In this document: positions 16,325 to 25,950 of the stretch, one piece after another
How positions within the stretch are numbered: the first letter of the stretch is position 1
Layout: each line of letters starts with the position of its first letter
NCBI GenBank assembly: GCA_947169385.1
Contig: CAMVPR010000016.1
Span: 1 to 56,150, forward strand
Direction of reading: 5' to 3'
DNA: 56,150 nt
DNA from: an uncultured Lachnospiraceae bacterium
Lineage (GTDB): Bacteria; Bacillota; Clostridia; Lachnospirales; Lachnospiraceae
Made by a program: the position numbers and the translations under genes
The notes under the pieces: generated by a model
Databases searched by the model: none
Told to the model about the DNA's origin: nothing
Seen by the model: only the letters and a program-made list of their open reading frames with translations

Positions 16325-19300
16325 ATGATACGTTCTAAATGGACATTTAAGGTTAATCATATAAGCATTATTTTTTTGATTTTGAGTCTCTTAATTAATC
16401 TTCTCGGAAGGTTTATTATTTCAAAAGTTAGCGTGCCTTTTTGGCTGGATTCGGTTGGAACGTGTTTTAGTGCAACTGTGCTTGGCCCGCTTGGTGGAAG
16501 CATAGTGGCCGTGTTTACCAACATTATATCGGGATGGGGATCTTTTACCGATATGATGTATTCATTTGTCGGCGCAGCAGTTGCTATTACTATTGGTTTA
16601 TTCTACAGAAGACAAGACTGGTTTAACAGTTTTCGTACATTTTCTGCTGCTACATTGTCAGCCCTCGCAGCAGTTGTTTTCTCGCTTCCTCTTAACATGA
16701 TTCTGTATGGAGGATATACAGGCAACGAGTGGGGCGATGCTCTTTACGACATGATTTATCAGTACGTGGCTTCGGATTGGGTGTGTGCTTTTTTGGCTGA
16801 GAGCTTTGTTGATATTCCGGATAAGGTTCTCTCTATGGGATTGGTTGTTTTGGCCCTTAAGATTTCGGAGGCGACATCATTTACTCAGTCTATTGACAAT
16901 TATCTTGATAATCTTGATGAAGTCAAGAGTCGTAGCAAGGCAGAGAAGGCAAGGCTTAAGAGAGTTAGGGAGAAGAAGAGACAGGCTAAGCACGGAGGGG
17001 AATCGAACGAAGATAGCGACTCATCTAAGAACAAATCTGCAAGAATCAAGAGTCTTGTTTTGGCATTTGCGGTAATAATGCTTGGAGTGGGAAGTGTAGG
17101 ATATACTGATGCTTATGCATATAAAGATATCAAGTCAGAATATAAATTCACCGGGTTTGATACCAACGACGGACTTGCCTCTCTTGAGATTAACAGCGTT
17201 GTTCAGACGGATGACGGATATGTGTGGGTAGGCGCCTACTCAGGACTTTACCGCTATGACGGTTCTAAGTTTGAGAAGAAGACTGTAGACGAGAGAATAT
17301 CAAGTGTTACTGTACTTTATATAGACCATAAGGGCAAGTTATGGATTGGAACCAATGATTCAGGTGTCGGATGTTATGATATTAAGACAGATTCCATCGT
17401 GTTCTACGATATTACCTCCGGACTGAGTTCTAACTCTATCCGTTCTGTTGCTGAGGATTCTAACGGCAATGTATATGTGGGTACTTCCATGGAGCTCGCA
17501 AGAATCAGCAAGAATGGGGATGTTTTCTCATATGACGACTGGGAGGATATTTCATTTGTCAACTCGTTAAGTTCTGATGAAAGGGATTATGTTGCCGGTG
17601 TTACAATCTCAGGAACCTTGTTCATAATGAATAACGGAGCTATGCTTGACAGAGTAGTTTTAGATTCTACGGACGGAACTTATTACTCTAGCGTGTGTGC
17701 CGCTGAGAAAGGCAAGTTCATGGTGGGTTCGTCCAGCGGTGTGTGCTATACATTTACCATTGAGAATGACAAGATTAAGTTCAACAACGCCAGATATGAT
17801 GCGAGCGCTATCAACACGACAGCGGCTATTCACTACAATAAAGAAGATAACAGCTACTTAGTTGCGGCAGATATGGGTATTGGATATATTGACGAAGAGG
17901 GAGATTTTATCAATCTTTCAAGTGAAGATTTTGATACCTCATGTTGTTCGTGTATGGTTGATTATCAGGGCAATCTTTGGTATGCCTCTAACAAGCAGGG
18001 TGTAGCGAAGTTCTCGGTCAATCCTTTTGTCAACATTTTCACCAAGGGGAATGTTAAGAGCGCCACGGTTAACAGTGTGGTTTTATGTGGTAATGACTTG
18101 TACGTAGGTCTTGAGAATGGACTTTACGTACTTGATTCGAAGACTTATCAGACCAAGAATTATTCGTTTATCGAGCGCTTTAACAATGTGAGAGTGAGAC
18201 AGACTTACAAGGATTCTAATGGTAATATCTGGCTCTCTACTTACGGTGCGGACGGACTTGTTATGATTGATCCTAATCATAATATCACATGTTACAACGA
18301 GTCAACGGCAGGTATATGTGGATCTAGGTTTCGCTCAGTTATTGAGCTTCCGGACGGCACAATTGTCGCAGCAAGTACGGAGGGTCTTAATTTTATCAAG
18401 GATGGAAGAATTGTCAAGACTCTTGATGGAAGCAAAGGCTATTCTTCACCGCAGACCTTAAGCATGGTTCTTGCTGACGACGGCTCACTTATATGCGGTA
18501 CTGACGGAGACGGTGTTTACGTTGTCAAGGACGCCAAGGTTGTAAGGCATATTACAGAGGAGGACGGTCTTAATTCACAGGTTGTAATAAGAGTATGCAA
18601 ATGCACAGGTGGATACATTTACGTTACAAGCAATATGCTCTACTATGACGACGGTGAAGAGATTGTCAAGCTTAACAAGTTCCCATACAGCAATAACTAT
18701 GACATTTTCATAAATGATTATGGAGATGCGTGGGTATTTTCGAGTGCCGGAATCTTTGTGGTTAAGGAGTCAGAGCTTATTGCAAATGATGACTACAGCT
18801 ATTCTTTACTTAATTATATAAGAGGTTTAGACACTACAATTACAGCTAATTCATGGATTGATTCGGATAAGGATGACATTTATATTTGCTGTACTGACGG
18901 CGTCAGACTTGTATCGACTTCTGACTATGATAATCAAGACAACAAATACATGGTTAGAATAAGTAGTGTGTATTGTGATGATACGGAGATTAAGGGAGAC
19001 TATACAGGATACACAATCCCTAAGGATACTAAGCGTATCAAGATATTCCCTGCTGTTTTGAATTACAGCCTTTCTAATCCTCTTATCAGGATTTATTTAG
19101 ACGGTGCTAATGATGTAGGTGTTACGGTGCATCAGGATGAGCTTGATTCACTTAGTTATACCAATCTTCCGTACGGCAAGTACAACCTGCATATTCAGGT
19201 TATTGATGAGTTCAGTAACAGGGTTTTGGATGAGTCAACATTTACCATAATGAAGGATGCACAACTTTATGAAAGAGCGTATTTTAAGCTTTATCTGTTC

Positions 19301-20599
19301 AGCGTTGTTATCCTGTTTATCGCTTATATTGCGTGGTTTGTTGCTAAGCTTACCTCTCTCTCTGTTATCAATAAGCAGTACGAAGAGATTAGAATTGCCA
19401 AGGAGGAGGCAGAGTACGCCAACAACGCTAAGTCAAGATTCTTAGCCAATATGTCACATGAGATAAGGACGCCTATCAACACGATTATGGGTATGGACGA
19501 GCTTATTTTGAGGGAGGATGTTGACAAGATAGTTAAGTCTTATGCCAATGACATACAGGCTGCGAGCGCGTCATTGCTTTCGATTGTCAATGATATTCTA
19601 GATCTTTCTAAGATTGAATCAGGTAAGATGAATATTGTAGATGAGCAGTATAAGACGGTAGATCTTATCCTTTCTGTGATAACAATGAACAGGGTTAAGG
19701 CGGATGAGAAGAGCCTATTCTTTGAGGCAGAGATTGATCCTAATATTCCAACCAAGCTTTTTGGTGACGATGTCAGGGTTAAGCAGATTCTTCTAAACCT
19801 ATTAAGTAATGCCGTCAAGTACACTGAAAAGGGTACGGTTAAGCTTATTGCAAATGTTATAGAGTCGACAGACGAAGATGTTACCTTGAAATTCGAAGTA
19901 ATCGATAGTGGTATCGGTATTAAGGACGAAGATAAGGATAAGCTTTTTGTTCCTTTTGAGAGACTTGATGAGGTTAGTAACACTCATATTCAGGGTACAG
20001 GTTTAGGACTTAACATTACCAAACAGCTTGTAGATCTTATGGATGGAACGATTGAGGTTGAGTCAGTTTACGGTGAGGGGTCAACATTTGCCGTGACACT
20101 TAAGCAGGTTATTGTTGATCCGACTCCGATAGGAGACATAAGAGAAGCTGCTAAGAAGCGTACTAAAGAGCAGGCTTATAAGGAGAGTTTTGTTGCATCA
20201 AGAGCCAAGATTTTGGTTGTTGATGACAATAAGATGAATCTTACAGTTGTCAAGGGACTTCTTAAGAAGACCAAGGTTCAGATTGAGACTGCCGAGTCCG
20301 GCAAGGAGTGCTTAAAGCTTGTGGAGAAGAACAAGTACGATGTTATCTTGCTTGATCATGTTATGCCCGAGATGGATGGAGTAGCAACCTTAAGACAGAT
20401 TAAGACCATGGAATCTTATAATGGCGCGACTCCGATAATTGCACTTACTGCCAATGCAATAGCTGGCTCTAGGCAGAAGTACATCAGTCTTGGATTTGAT
20501 GATTATATTTCTAAGCCTATTAACAGTAAGGAACTTGAGAAAATGCTTGAACATTATATTGATGATTCACTTATTGACTCTAAGTCGCCCGGCGAGTAA
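16325..20599 (+). CDS. Hybrid sensor histidine kinase: multi-TM domain, two-component propeller, HisKA-HATPase, receiver
   Basis: A 1,424-residue sensor. Residues about 10-205 form a multi-helix membrane domain resembling ECF-transporter S components ([21 protein letters not shown]). A charged linker and another TM segment (about 243-262) follow. Residues about 270-880 are Reg_prop beta-propeller repeats ([37 protein letters not shown]), then a Y_Y_Y domain and a TM segment near 980. HisKA has His1045 in MSHEIRTP, the HATPase has LLSNAVKY and GTGLGLNI, and the receiver has Asp1344 in [11 protein letters not shown]. The start has GGAGGG six bases upstream. Similar propeller sensors detect carbohydrates in Bacteroidetes, but no DNA-binding domain is attached here. 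Confidence 0.92.
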   Translation: MIRSKWTFKVNHISIIFLILSLLINLLGRFIISKVSVPFWLDSVGTCFSATVLGPLGGSIVAVFTNIISGWGSFTDMMYSFVGAAVAITIGLFYRRQDWFNSFRTFSAATLSALAAVVFSLPLNMILYGGYTGNEWGDALYDMIYQYVASDWVCAFLAESFVDIPDKVLSMGLVVLALKISEATSFTQSIDNYLDNLDEVKSRSKAEKARLKRVREKKRQAKHGGESNEDSDSSKNKSARIKSLVLAFAVIMLGVGSVGYTDAYAYKDIKSEYKFTGFDTNDGLASLEINSVVQTDDGYVWVGAYSGLYRYDGSKFEKKTVDERISSVTVLYIDHKGKLWIGTNDSGVGCYDIKTDSIVFYDITSGLSSNSIRSVAEDSNGNVYVGTSMELARISKNGDVFSYDDWEDISFVNSLSSDERDYVAGVTISGTLFIMNNGAMLDRVVLDSTDGTYYSSVCAAEKGKFMVGSSSGVCYTFTIENDKIKFNNARYDASAINTTAAIHYNKEDNSYLVAADMGIGYIDEEGDFINLSSEDFDTSCCSCMVDYQGNLWYASNKQGVAKFSVNPFVNIFTKGNVKSATVNSVVLCGNDLYVGLENGLYVLDSKTYQTKNYSFIERFNNVRVRQTYKDSNGNIWLSTYGADGLVMIDPNHNITCYNESTAGICGSRFRSVIELPDGTIVAASTEGLNFIKDGRIVKTLDGSKGYSSPQTLSMVLADDGSLICGTDGDGVYVVKDAKVVRHITEEDGLNSQVVIRVCKCTGGYIYVTSNMLYYDDGEEIVKLNKFPYSNNYDIFINDYGDAWVFSSAGIFVVKESELIANDDYSYSLLNYIRGLDTTITANSWIDSDKDDIYICCTDGVRLVSTSDYDNQDNKYMVRISSVYCDDTEIKGDYTGYTIPKDTKRIKIFPAVLNYSLSNPLIRIYLDGANDVGVTVHQDELDSLSYTNLPYGKYNLHIQVIDEFSNRVLDESTFTIMKDAQLYERAYFKLYLFSVVILFIAYIAWFVAKLTSLSVINKQYEEIRIAKEEAEYANNAKSRFLANMSHEIRTPINTIMGMDELILREDVDKIVKSYANDIQAASASLLSIVNDILDLSKIESGKMNIVDEQYKTVDLILSVITMNRVKADEKSLFFEAEIDPNIPTKLFGDDVRVKQILLNLLSNAVKYTEKGTVKLIANVIESTDEDVTLKFEVIDSGIGIKDEDKDKLFVPFERLDEVSNTHIQGTGLGLNITKQLVDLMDGTIEVESVYGEGSTFAVTLKQVIVDPTPIGDIREAAKKRTKEQAYKESFVASRAKILVVDDNKMNLTVVKGLLKKTKVQIETAESGKECLKLVEKNKYDVILLDHVMPEMDGVATLRQIKTMESYNGATPIIALTANAIAGSRQKYISLGFDDYISKPINSKELEKMLEHYIDDSLIDSKSPGE

Positions 20600-20660
20600 T
20601 GGCAGTACTCACAACTATTTTACAATAATCTGTGTAATGTGACAATAATTGCAAATGAAA

Positions 20661-20689
20661 TTGACTTTATAATAACCATATTGTACAAT
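20661..20689 (+). promoter_or_regulatory. Promoter of the membrane EAL gene
   Basis: TTGACT (20661-20666), exactly 17 bases, TACAAT (20684-20689). The predicted start near 20696 gives a leader of about 77 bases that contains the palindrome at 20722-20743. Confidence 0.75.
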
Positions 20690-20721
20690 TACATTAGATT
20701 GAATGCCAATTAAGCTTTTTT

Positions 20722-20743
20722 AAGGGATACTTATGTATCCCTT
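20722..20743 (+). promoter_or_regulatory. Perfect palindrome in the leader of the EAL gene
   Basis: Nine-base arms AAGGGATAC and GTATCCCTT around TTAT. It ends 16 bases before the AAGGAG ribosome site. It is preceded by a T run and not followed by one, so it is not a classic plus-strand terminator. It may be an operator or a leader hairpin. Confidence 0.5.
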
Positions 20744-20772
20744 ATAATATGCTACATTTAAGGAGAGATTTG

Positions 20773-22710
20773 ATGGACATTAATTACAGCTATGAGATTG
20801 CTGCACTTATAATCTATGTATTTTGCGGCTTTTTGCTTATTGCGGATAAGGGCACTAAGAGGAGACAGAACAGGATTCTTCTTGCTGCATTTGCAAGCTG
20901 TGTAATAGGGACTTGTTGTAGTCTCAATACTGCAATCATAGCAAGTGAAGTTGACTTTTTTAATGATGGTTTCGACATGCTGTTTAAGCTTTCTCAGTAC
21001 GGCTACCATGCATCCCACTCTGTTCTCGCCTTGCTCACCTGTCTTTATGTAATTGAGGTAACAGGTAAATGGAATCAGATAGGAAGTTTTAAGAGAGCAC
21101 TTTTAAGCATTCCTTTATTGTTATTCTACATAATGCTCGTTGTCAATATATTCACTCCGCTTGTGTTTGAGGCTGAGAATGGTGTCTATACCAGATATCC
21201 CGGAATATATGTTGAGTACGTGGCAGCGGCAATCTACGCAGCAGTATCTGCTATTATACTTATTTCTAACAGAGCGGTTTTAGCATTTACCAAGAAGGTT
21301 GGTATGGCTGCGTTCTTTGTAATATCGTTTGTGGGTGTCGTTATTCAGCTTATGAATCCTTTGGCTCTTGTTGAGGTGTTCTCTGAGGCGTTAGGATTGC
21401 TTGCTCTTTTATTCTCTGTCGAGGATGATAGGGCATCAAGAGATATTGTCACAGGCGTTACCAATCGTAATACCTTTGTGGCGGACAATATTAGATTTAT
21501 GTCTGCTGTTAGTAATTATCAGGTTGTATTTGTCAAGCTTGCCAACTATCGCAATTTCTTAGAAGCTATGGGTGTGCTTGCTATGAATGAGATTTTGGCT
21601 GATATTGCGACATGGATGGCAGATGATAATCAGGAGTTTGAGGTTTATTACCTCGAGAATGGTACATTTGCATTTAGCAACTATAAATGGAATGAATATG
21701 AAGTAGAGAAGTTAGTCAACAAGATAAGGCTTAAGTTCTCAAGTTATTGGACTTTTGGAAGTATTACTGTTCCGTTTAACACACAGATTTATACTGTCAA
21801 GGTTCCTAAGGATGTCAACAACGTTAATGATTTGCTTTCGCTTATCGAGTCTGACAACAGTATAACAGATCAGGTTGTATCTTGCTTCTCAGGCGAGGAT
21901 CTTCAGTTTGTTAAGCGTAAGTCTGATGTTGAAGCTGCTATCAAGAGAGCTATTAATAACAATACTCTTCAGGTGTTCTATCAGCCTATCTGGGACAGTA
22001 ACAGGAATAAGATTAATTCGGCTGAGGCACTTGTAAGGCTTGTTGATGATGAGCTTGGATTTATTCCTCCTGATGAGTTTATTCCTATTTCGGAGCAGAC
22101 CGGACAGATACTTGATATCGGAATGATTGTTTTTGAGACTGTTTGTAGGAATATCAAGGAACAGAATTTCAAGGATTTAGGTATTGAGTATGTAGATGTT
22201 AACCTTTCTCCGGTTCAGTGTATGCAGAGCAACTTGGACGAGACCTTTAAGATGATTATGGATAAGTACGGCGTTACTACCGATCAGATTAACTTAGAGA
22301 TTACGGAGACCGCTGCTGCTGATAGTCCTGAGATGTTTACAGAGACTATGAATAAGCTTAAAGCTATGGGATTTAAGTTCTCACTTGATGATTACGGAAC
22401 AGGATTTGCCAATCTTTCTTATATGGTTGATATGGATTTCCATATCATCAAGATTGATAAGAGTATTCTTTGGAATGCAGAGGAGAATGAAGTGGCTAAG
22501 GTCATCTTGGACAACACGATACGGATGATTAAAGAGATGGGTGTTAACATCATTACAGAGGGTGTTGAGACATCAGCTCAGAGGGATTATCTTAAGAGTG
22601 TCGGATGTGATTATTGTCAAGGATATTACTTCTCTAAGCCTGTTGAGAGAGACAAGTTTGTGGACTATTGTAAGTCGTATAAGCCGGAACTTAACAGAGC
22701 GGTTGAATAA
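20773..22710 (+). CDS. Membrane-anchored EAL phosphodiesterase with degenerate GGDEF domain
   Basis: A 645-residue protein. About seven membrane segments span residues 8-215. A GGDEF-like domain (about 225-370) starts DIVTGVTNRNTFV, but the active site is replaced by LENGTFAF. The EAL domain (about 385-640) has E418-A-L, VNLSPVQC, EITET, LDDYGTG, IKIDKS and TEGVETSAQ, so it should hydrolyse c-di-GMP. The start at 20773 has AAGGAG seven bases upstream; the longer frame from 20749 has no RBS. The layout and sequence are close to the gene at 34861-36774, so the two are probably paralogues with different membrane sensors. Confidence 0.92.
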   Translation: MDINYSYEIAALIIYVFCGFLLIADKGTKRRQNRILLAAFASCVIGTCCSLNTAIIASEVDFFNDGFDMLFKLSQYGYHASHSVLALLTCLYVIEVTGKWNQIGSFKRALLSIPLLLFYIMLVVNIFTPLVFEAENGVYTRYPGIYVEYVAAAIYAAVSAIILISNRAVLAFTKKVGMAAFFVISFVGVVIQLMNPLALVEVFSEALGLLALLFSVEDDRASRDIVTGVTNRNTFVADNIRFMSAVSNYQVVFVKLANYRNFLEAMGVLAMNEILADIATWMADDNQEFEVYYLENGTFAFSNYKWNEYEVEKLVNKIRLKFSSYWTFGSITVPFNTQIYTVKVPKDVNNVNDLLSLIESDNSITDQVVSCFSGEDLQFVKRKSDVEAAIKRAINNNTLQVFYQPIWDSNRNKINSAEALVRLVDDELGFIPPDEFIPISEQTGQILDIGMIVFETVCRNIKEQNFKDLGIEYVDVNLSPVQCMQSNLDETFKMIMDKYGVTTDQINLEITETAAADSPEMFTETMNKLKAMGFKFSLDDYGTGFANLSYMVDMDFHIIKIDKSILWNAEENEVAKVILDNTIRMIKEMGVNIITEGVETSAQRDYLKSVGCDYCQGYYFSKPVERDKFVDYCKSYKPELNRAVE

Positions 22711-22720
22711 AATGTATCTT

Positions 22721-22750
22721 AAGCAGTTGCCTTTGGCAGCTGCTTTTTTT
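22721..22750 (+). terminator. Terminator after the EAL gene
   Basis: Eleven-base-pair stem (22721-22731 with 22735-22745, one G-U), TTT loop, seven Ts from 22744. Confidence 0.92.
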
Positions 22751-22815
22751 ATAGTAAGTTATTACGCGATTTTGCGAAGAGAGAGTAAATAATTAGGGAT
22801 GAAATAAAAATGTAG

Positions 22816-22844
22816 TTGACAAGATGTTACATATGTGATATATA
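22816..22844 (+). promoter_or_regulatory. Promoter of the ABC/FtsX/lipoprotein operon
   Basis: TTGACA (22816-22821), 17 bases, TATATA (22839-22844), with TG at -15/-14 (22836-22837). It overlaps the half-site array at 22827-22865, so it is probably repressed. Confidence 0.8.
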
Positions 22845-22865
22845 TGTTAACGACGACTAACATAT
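22827..22865. promoter_or_regulatory. Candidate repressor operator: three alternating half-sites
   Basis: TTACATAT (22827-22834), ATATGTTA (22842-22849) and TAACATAT (22858-22865). The last two form a perfect eight-base inverted repeat with an eight-base spacer, spanning the predicted start site. The layout is typical of TetR-type operators. A further small hairpin, GCTCA (22874-22878) with TGAGC (22885-22889), lies directly before the ribosome site. No regulator gene is adjacent. Confidence 0.65.
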
Positions 22866-22903
22866 GAACAAGTGCTCATACATTTGAGCAAAGGAGGTAC
22901 AAT

Positions 22904-23602
22904 ATGTTTTTGACATTGAATGGGATAAAGAAGTCTTTTGGCACAGGAGATAATAAGGTTCAGGTGTTGAAGGGGATTGATTTAAGCCTTGATAAAGGAG
23001 AGTTTTGTGTTTTACTTGGTCCTTCGGGGTCAGGTAAGTCTACTTTACTTAATATTATTGGAGGGATAGATAGTGCGGACTCCGGGGATATTATTGTCGG
23101 CGGTAACAGAATGGCTGACATGAAGGAGAAGCAACTTACTAAATATAGGAGAACACATTTGGGTTACATTTTCCAAAGATATAATCTTATTCCTAATCTT
23201 ACAGTTAGGGAGAATATAGAGGTTGGCGCTTATCTTAGTAAGAATCCTCTTAATATTGATGATCTTCTTAAAACACTCGGTTTAAAGGAGCATCAGAATA
23301 AGATTCCTAATCAGCTTTCGGGTGGACAGCAGCAGAGGTGTTCTATCGGAAGAGCGTTAGTCAAGAATCCGGATATTTTGCTTTGTGATGAACCTACCGG
23401 TGCGCTTGATTCTAAGACTTCAATTGAGATACTTGGGCTTATTAACGATGTAAATGTTCGATATGGTAACACAATAATTATGGTTACTCATAATGACGGA
23501 ATCAAAGAGATGGCTGACAGAGTTATCAAGTTGAAAGATGGAATGATAAGAAAGAATTACACTAATGAATTTAGGACTCCTGCTAACGAACTTGACTGGT
23601 AA
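22904..23602 (+). CDS. ABC transporter ATP-binding protein (MacB/LolD family)
   Basis: A 232-residue ATPase with Walker A GPSGSGKS (39-46), signature LSGGQQQR, Walker B ILLCDEPTGALD and the H-loop VTHND. The sequence YIFQRYNLIPNLTVRENIEV is typical of the FtsX-partner (MacB/LolD/SalX) group, which drives mechanotransmission or efflux rather than import. A strong RBS (AAAGGAGGT) precedes it. It lies 14 bases before the permease gene it must work with. Confidence 0.95.
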   Translation: MFLTLNGIKKSFGTGDNKVQVLKGIDLSLDKGEFCVLLGPSGSGKSTLLNIIGGIDSADSGDIIVGGNRMADMKEKQLTKYRRTHLGYIFQRYNLIPNLTVRENIEVGAYLSKNPLNIDDLLKTLGLKEHQNKIPNQLSGGQQQRCSIGRALVKNPDILLCDEPTGALDSKTSIEILGLINDVNVRYGNTIIMVTHNDGIKEMADRVIKLKDGMIRKNYTNEFRTPANELDW

Positions 23603-23616
23603 TATGGAGGTTTATT

Positions 23617-25938
23617 ATGAAGAATCCACTTAATAAGCGAGTCTTTAGAGAGATAAAAAGTGATTTCGGTCGATACGCAGTTATATTTATGACGCTAGTC
23701 TTGTTTATTGGCTTGACGTCGGGATTCCTGATAGCTGCAGATAGTCTTCTATATGCATATTACGAAGGGTTTGATAAATACAATATTGAAGACGGTCACT
23801 TTGAGTCACAAGACAGACTTAATAAATCACAGATAAGATTAATAGAGAAACTTAACATTAAACTATATGACATTTCCTACACTGAAGAGAGAATAACATC
23901 CGGAAGTGAAATCAGGATATTTGCTAATAGAGAAGAGGTCAATAAACCTTCGCTTATGGAGGGGAAGCTTCCCAAAGCCAAAGGAGAGATTGCTCTCGAC
24001 AGAATGTTTGCAGATAACAATGAGCTAAAAGTAGGAGATGTTATAAAAAGTGATACAAATGAATACGAGATTGTAGGTTTGGTAGCTCTTTCCGATTACA
24101 GCACGATGTTTAAAGACAATTCCGATACGATGTTTGACTCTATGCTTTTTGGAGTCGGGATTGTTGATGACTCTACATTTGCCGAATATGATAAGGATTC
24201 AATCACATACACTTACGCATGGAAATACAACACTCCTCCTAAAGATAAGGAAGAAGAGAGTGATGTGGCAGAGGATTTGATGCTGGATCTTAACGGAATG
24301 ATTGCGTTAGAGGAATATGTCCCGAGTTACGCCAATCAGGCGATTCAGTTTACCGGTGATGATTTTGGCGGCGACAGAGTTATGATTCAAGTTCTTTTGT
24401 ATGTGATAATTGTAATACTAGCTTTCATTTTCACTATTACGATAAATGATACTGTTGCAAAGGAATCAGATGTTATCGGTACGCTTCGAGCTTCGGGATA
24501 CACCAAGAATGAGATAATATGGCATTACATGATTCCTCCAATTGTGGTTACAATTGTCGCGGCCATTATAGGAAATGCTATCGGCTATTCATTTTTAAGA
24601 GTTTTAATAGCCAAGCTTTACTACAACAGTTATTCACTTCCGACTTATGTTACACGATGGAATGCGGAAGCATTTGTCGAAACAACTGTAGTTCCTGTGC
24701 TGATAATGATGGCAGTTACATTTCTGTCATTAAGGTCTAAGCTTAAGTTTACGCCGCTTCAGTTTTTAAGAAGGGATCTTTCAAAGAATAAGAATAAAAG
24801 AGCCATTAGGCTTCCGCATAAGATGGCATTTTTCTCAAGGTTCAGAGCCAGAGTTGTTTTACAGAATGTCGGTAATTACATAGTGCTCTTAATCGGAGTG
24901 TTCTTTGCGAATTTCCTCTTGATGTTTGGATTGATGTTTCCGGAGATTTTAAAGGATTACCAGGAGAAACTTCCGGACAACATGTTGTGTAAGTTTCAGT
25001 ATATTCTTGAAGTTCCTATTAGCGCAATGGATGAAGAGCACAAGCTTAACAGTATGTTTGAGATGATGAAGTACCAGGAGGAGATAGAGACTGATGTTGA
25101 AGATGCCGAGAAGTTTACCGCATACTCCTTAAAGTCTAAGGGTGTTAAGGGAGTAATGGATGAATACATAAGCATTTACGGTGTCGTGGATAACAGTAAG
25201 TATATTCATCAGAAGATAAAAAAAGATGAAGTATATATATCCAGCTCTTATGCTGATAAGTTTCAGTATGGTGTCGGAGATACGATTACTCTTTATGAAG
25301 AGTATGGTGACGAGGTTTATGATTTTAAAGTTTCTGGTATATATGATTACTCAAGTGGTCTCGTTATTTTTATGAGGCAGAAGGATGTCAATGAGATGTT
25401 TGACCTTGGGAAGAGTTATTTCTCGGGTTATTTCTCAAATGAAGAGATAACAGATATTGATTCTAAATATATCTCAACCGTAATTGATTCAGAGGCACTT
25501 ACCAAGGTTTCAAGACAGCTTTTTAAATCCATGGGTGGAATGATGGTTATCATGGATATTCTATCGATATTTATATTCCTGGTTGTCATTTACCTCTTAT
25601 CTAAAATGATAATTGAGAAGAATACACAATCGATTTCGATGACGAAGATTCTTGGTTATTCCGGTATCGAGATTGGAGGACTTTATGTCGTTGCGACGAG
25701 CATAGTTACAGTACTTTGTATCGCTATATCGATTCCTACATTAAATGTAATTATGGTTGAGGTGTGGAAAACTCTAATCAGGAGTGAGATGCACGGTTGG
25801 TTTAATATATTTGTTCCTACGAATGTTCTAATAAAGATGTTTGTTATGGGTGTATTAACATACTTGGTAGTTGCGATGTTAGAGTTTATCAAGATTAAGA
25901 GGATTCCAATGGATATCGCTCTTAAGAACGAAGACTAA
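23617..25938 (+). CDS. FtsX-like ABC permease
   Basis: A 773-residue membrane protein with an N-terminal TM segment (about 20-42, YAVIFMTLVLFIGLTSGFLI), then a large extracytoplasmic region. A first FtsX block of three TM segments lies at about 260-370 (DTVAKESDVIGTLRASGYTKNEII). A second TM segment plus exterior domain follows, then the C-terminal FtsX block (about 640-770; IIEKNTQSISMTKILGYSG). Fold and length fit MacB-like two-block permeases of Gram-positive bacteria. It lies between its ATPase (14 bases) and a lipoprotein (12 bases). Confidence 0.93.
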   Translation: MKNPLNKRVFREIKSDFGRYAVIFMTLVLFIGLTSGFLIAADSLLYAYYEGFDKYNIEDGHFESQDRLNKSQIRLIEKLNIKLYDISYTEERITSGSEIRIFANREEVNKPSLMEGKLPKAKGEIALDRMFADNNELKVGDVIKSDTNEYEIVGLVALSDYSTMFKDNSDTMFDSMLFGVGIVDDSTFAEYDKDSITYTYAWKYNTPPKDKEEESDVAEDLMLDLNGMIALEEYVPSYANQAIQFTGDDFGGDRVMIQVLLYVIIVILAFIFTITINDTVAKESDVIGTLRASGYTKNEIIWHYMIPPIVVTIVAAIIGNAIGYSFLRVLIAKLYYNSYSLPTYVTRWNAEAFVETTVVPVLIMMAVTFLSLRSKLKFTPLQFLRRDLSKNKNKRAIRLPHKMAFFSRFRARVVLQNVGNYIVLLIGVFFANFLLMFGLMFPEILKDYQEKLPDNMLCKFQYILEVPISAMDEEHKLNSMFEMMKYQEEIETDVEDAEKFTAYSLKSKGVKGVMDEYISIYGVVDNSKYIHQKIKKDEVYISSSYADKFQYGVGDTITLYEEYGDEVYDFKVSGIYDYSSGLVIFMRQKDVNEMFDLGKSYFSGYFSNEEITDIDSKYISTVIDSEALTKVSRQLFKSMGGMMVIMDILSIFIFLVVIYLLSKMIIEKNTQSISMTKILGYSGIEIGGLYVVATSIVTVLCIAISIPTLNVIMVEVWKTLIRSEMHGWFNIFVPTNVLIKMFVMGVLTYLVVAMLEFIKIKRIPMDIALKNED

Positions 25939-25950
25939 GGAGGATGTGAC

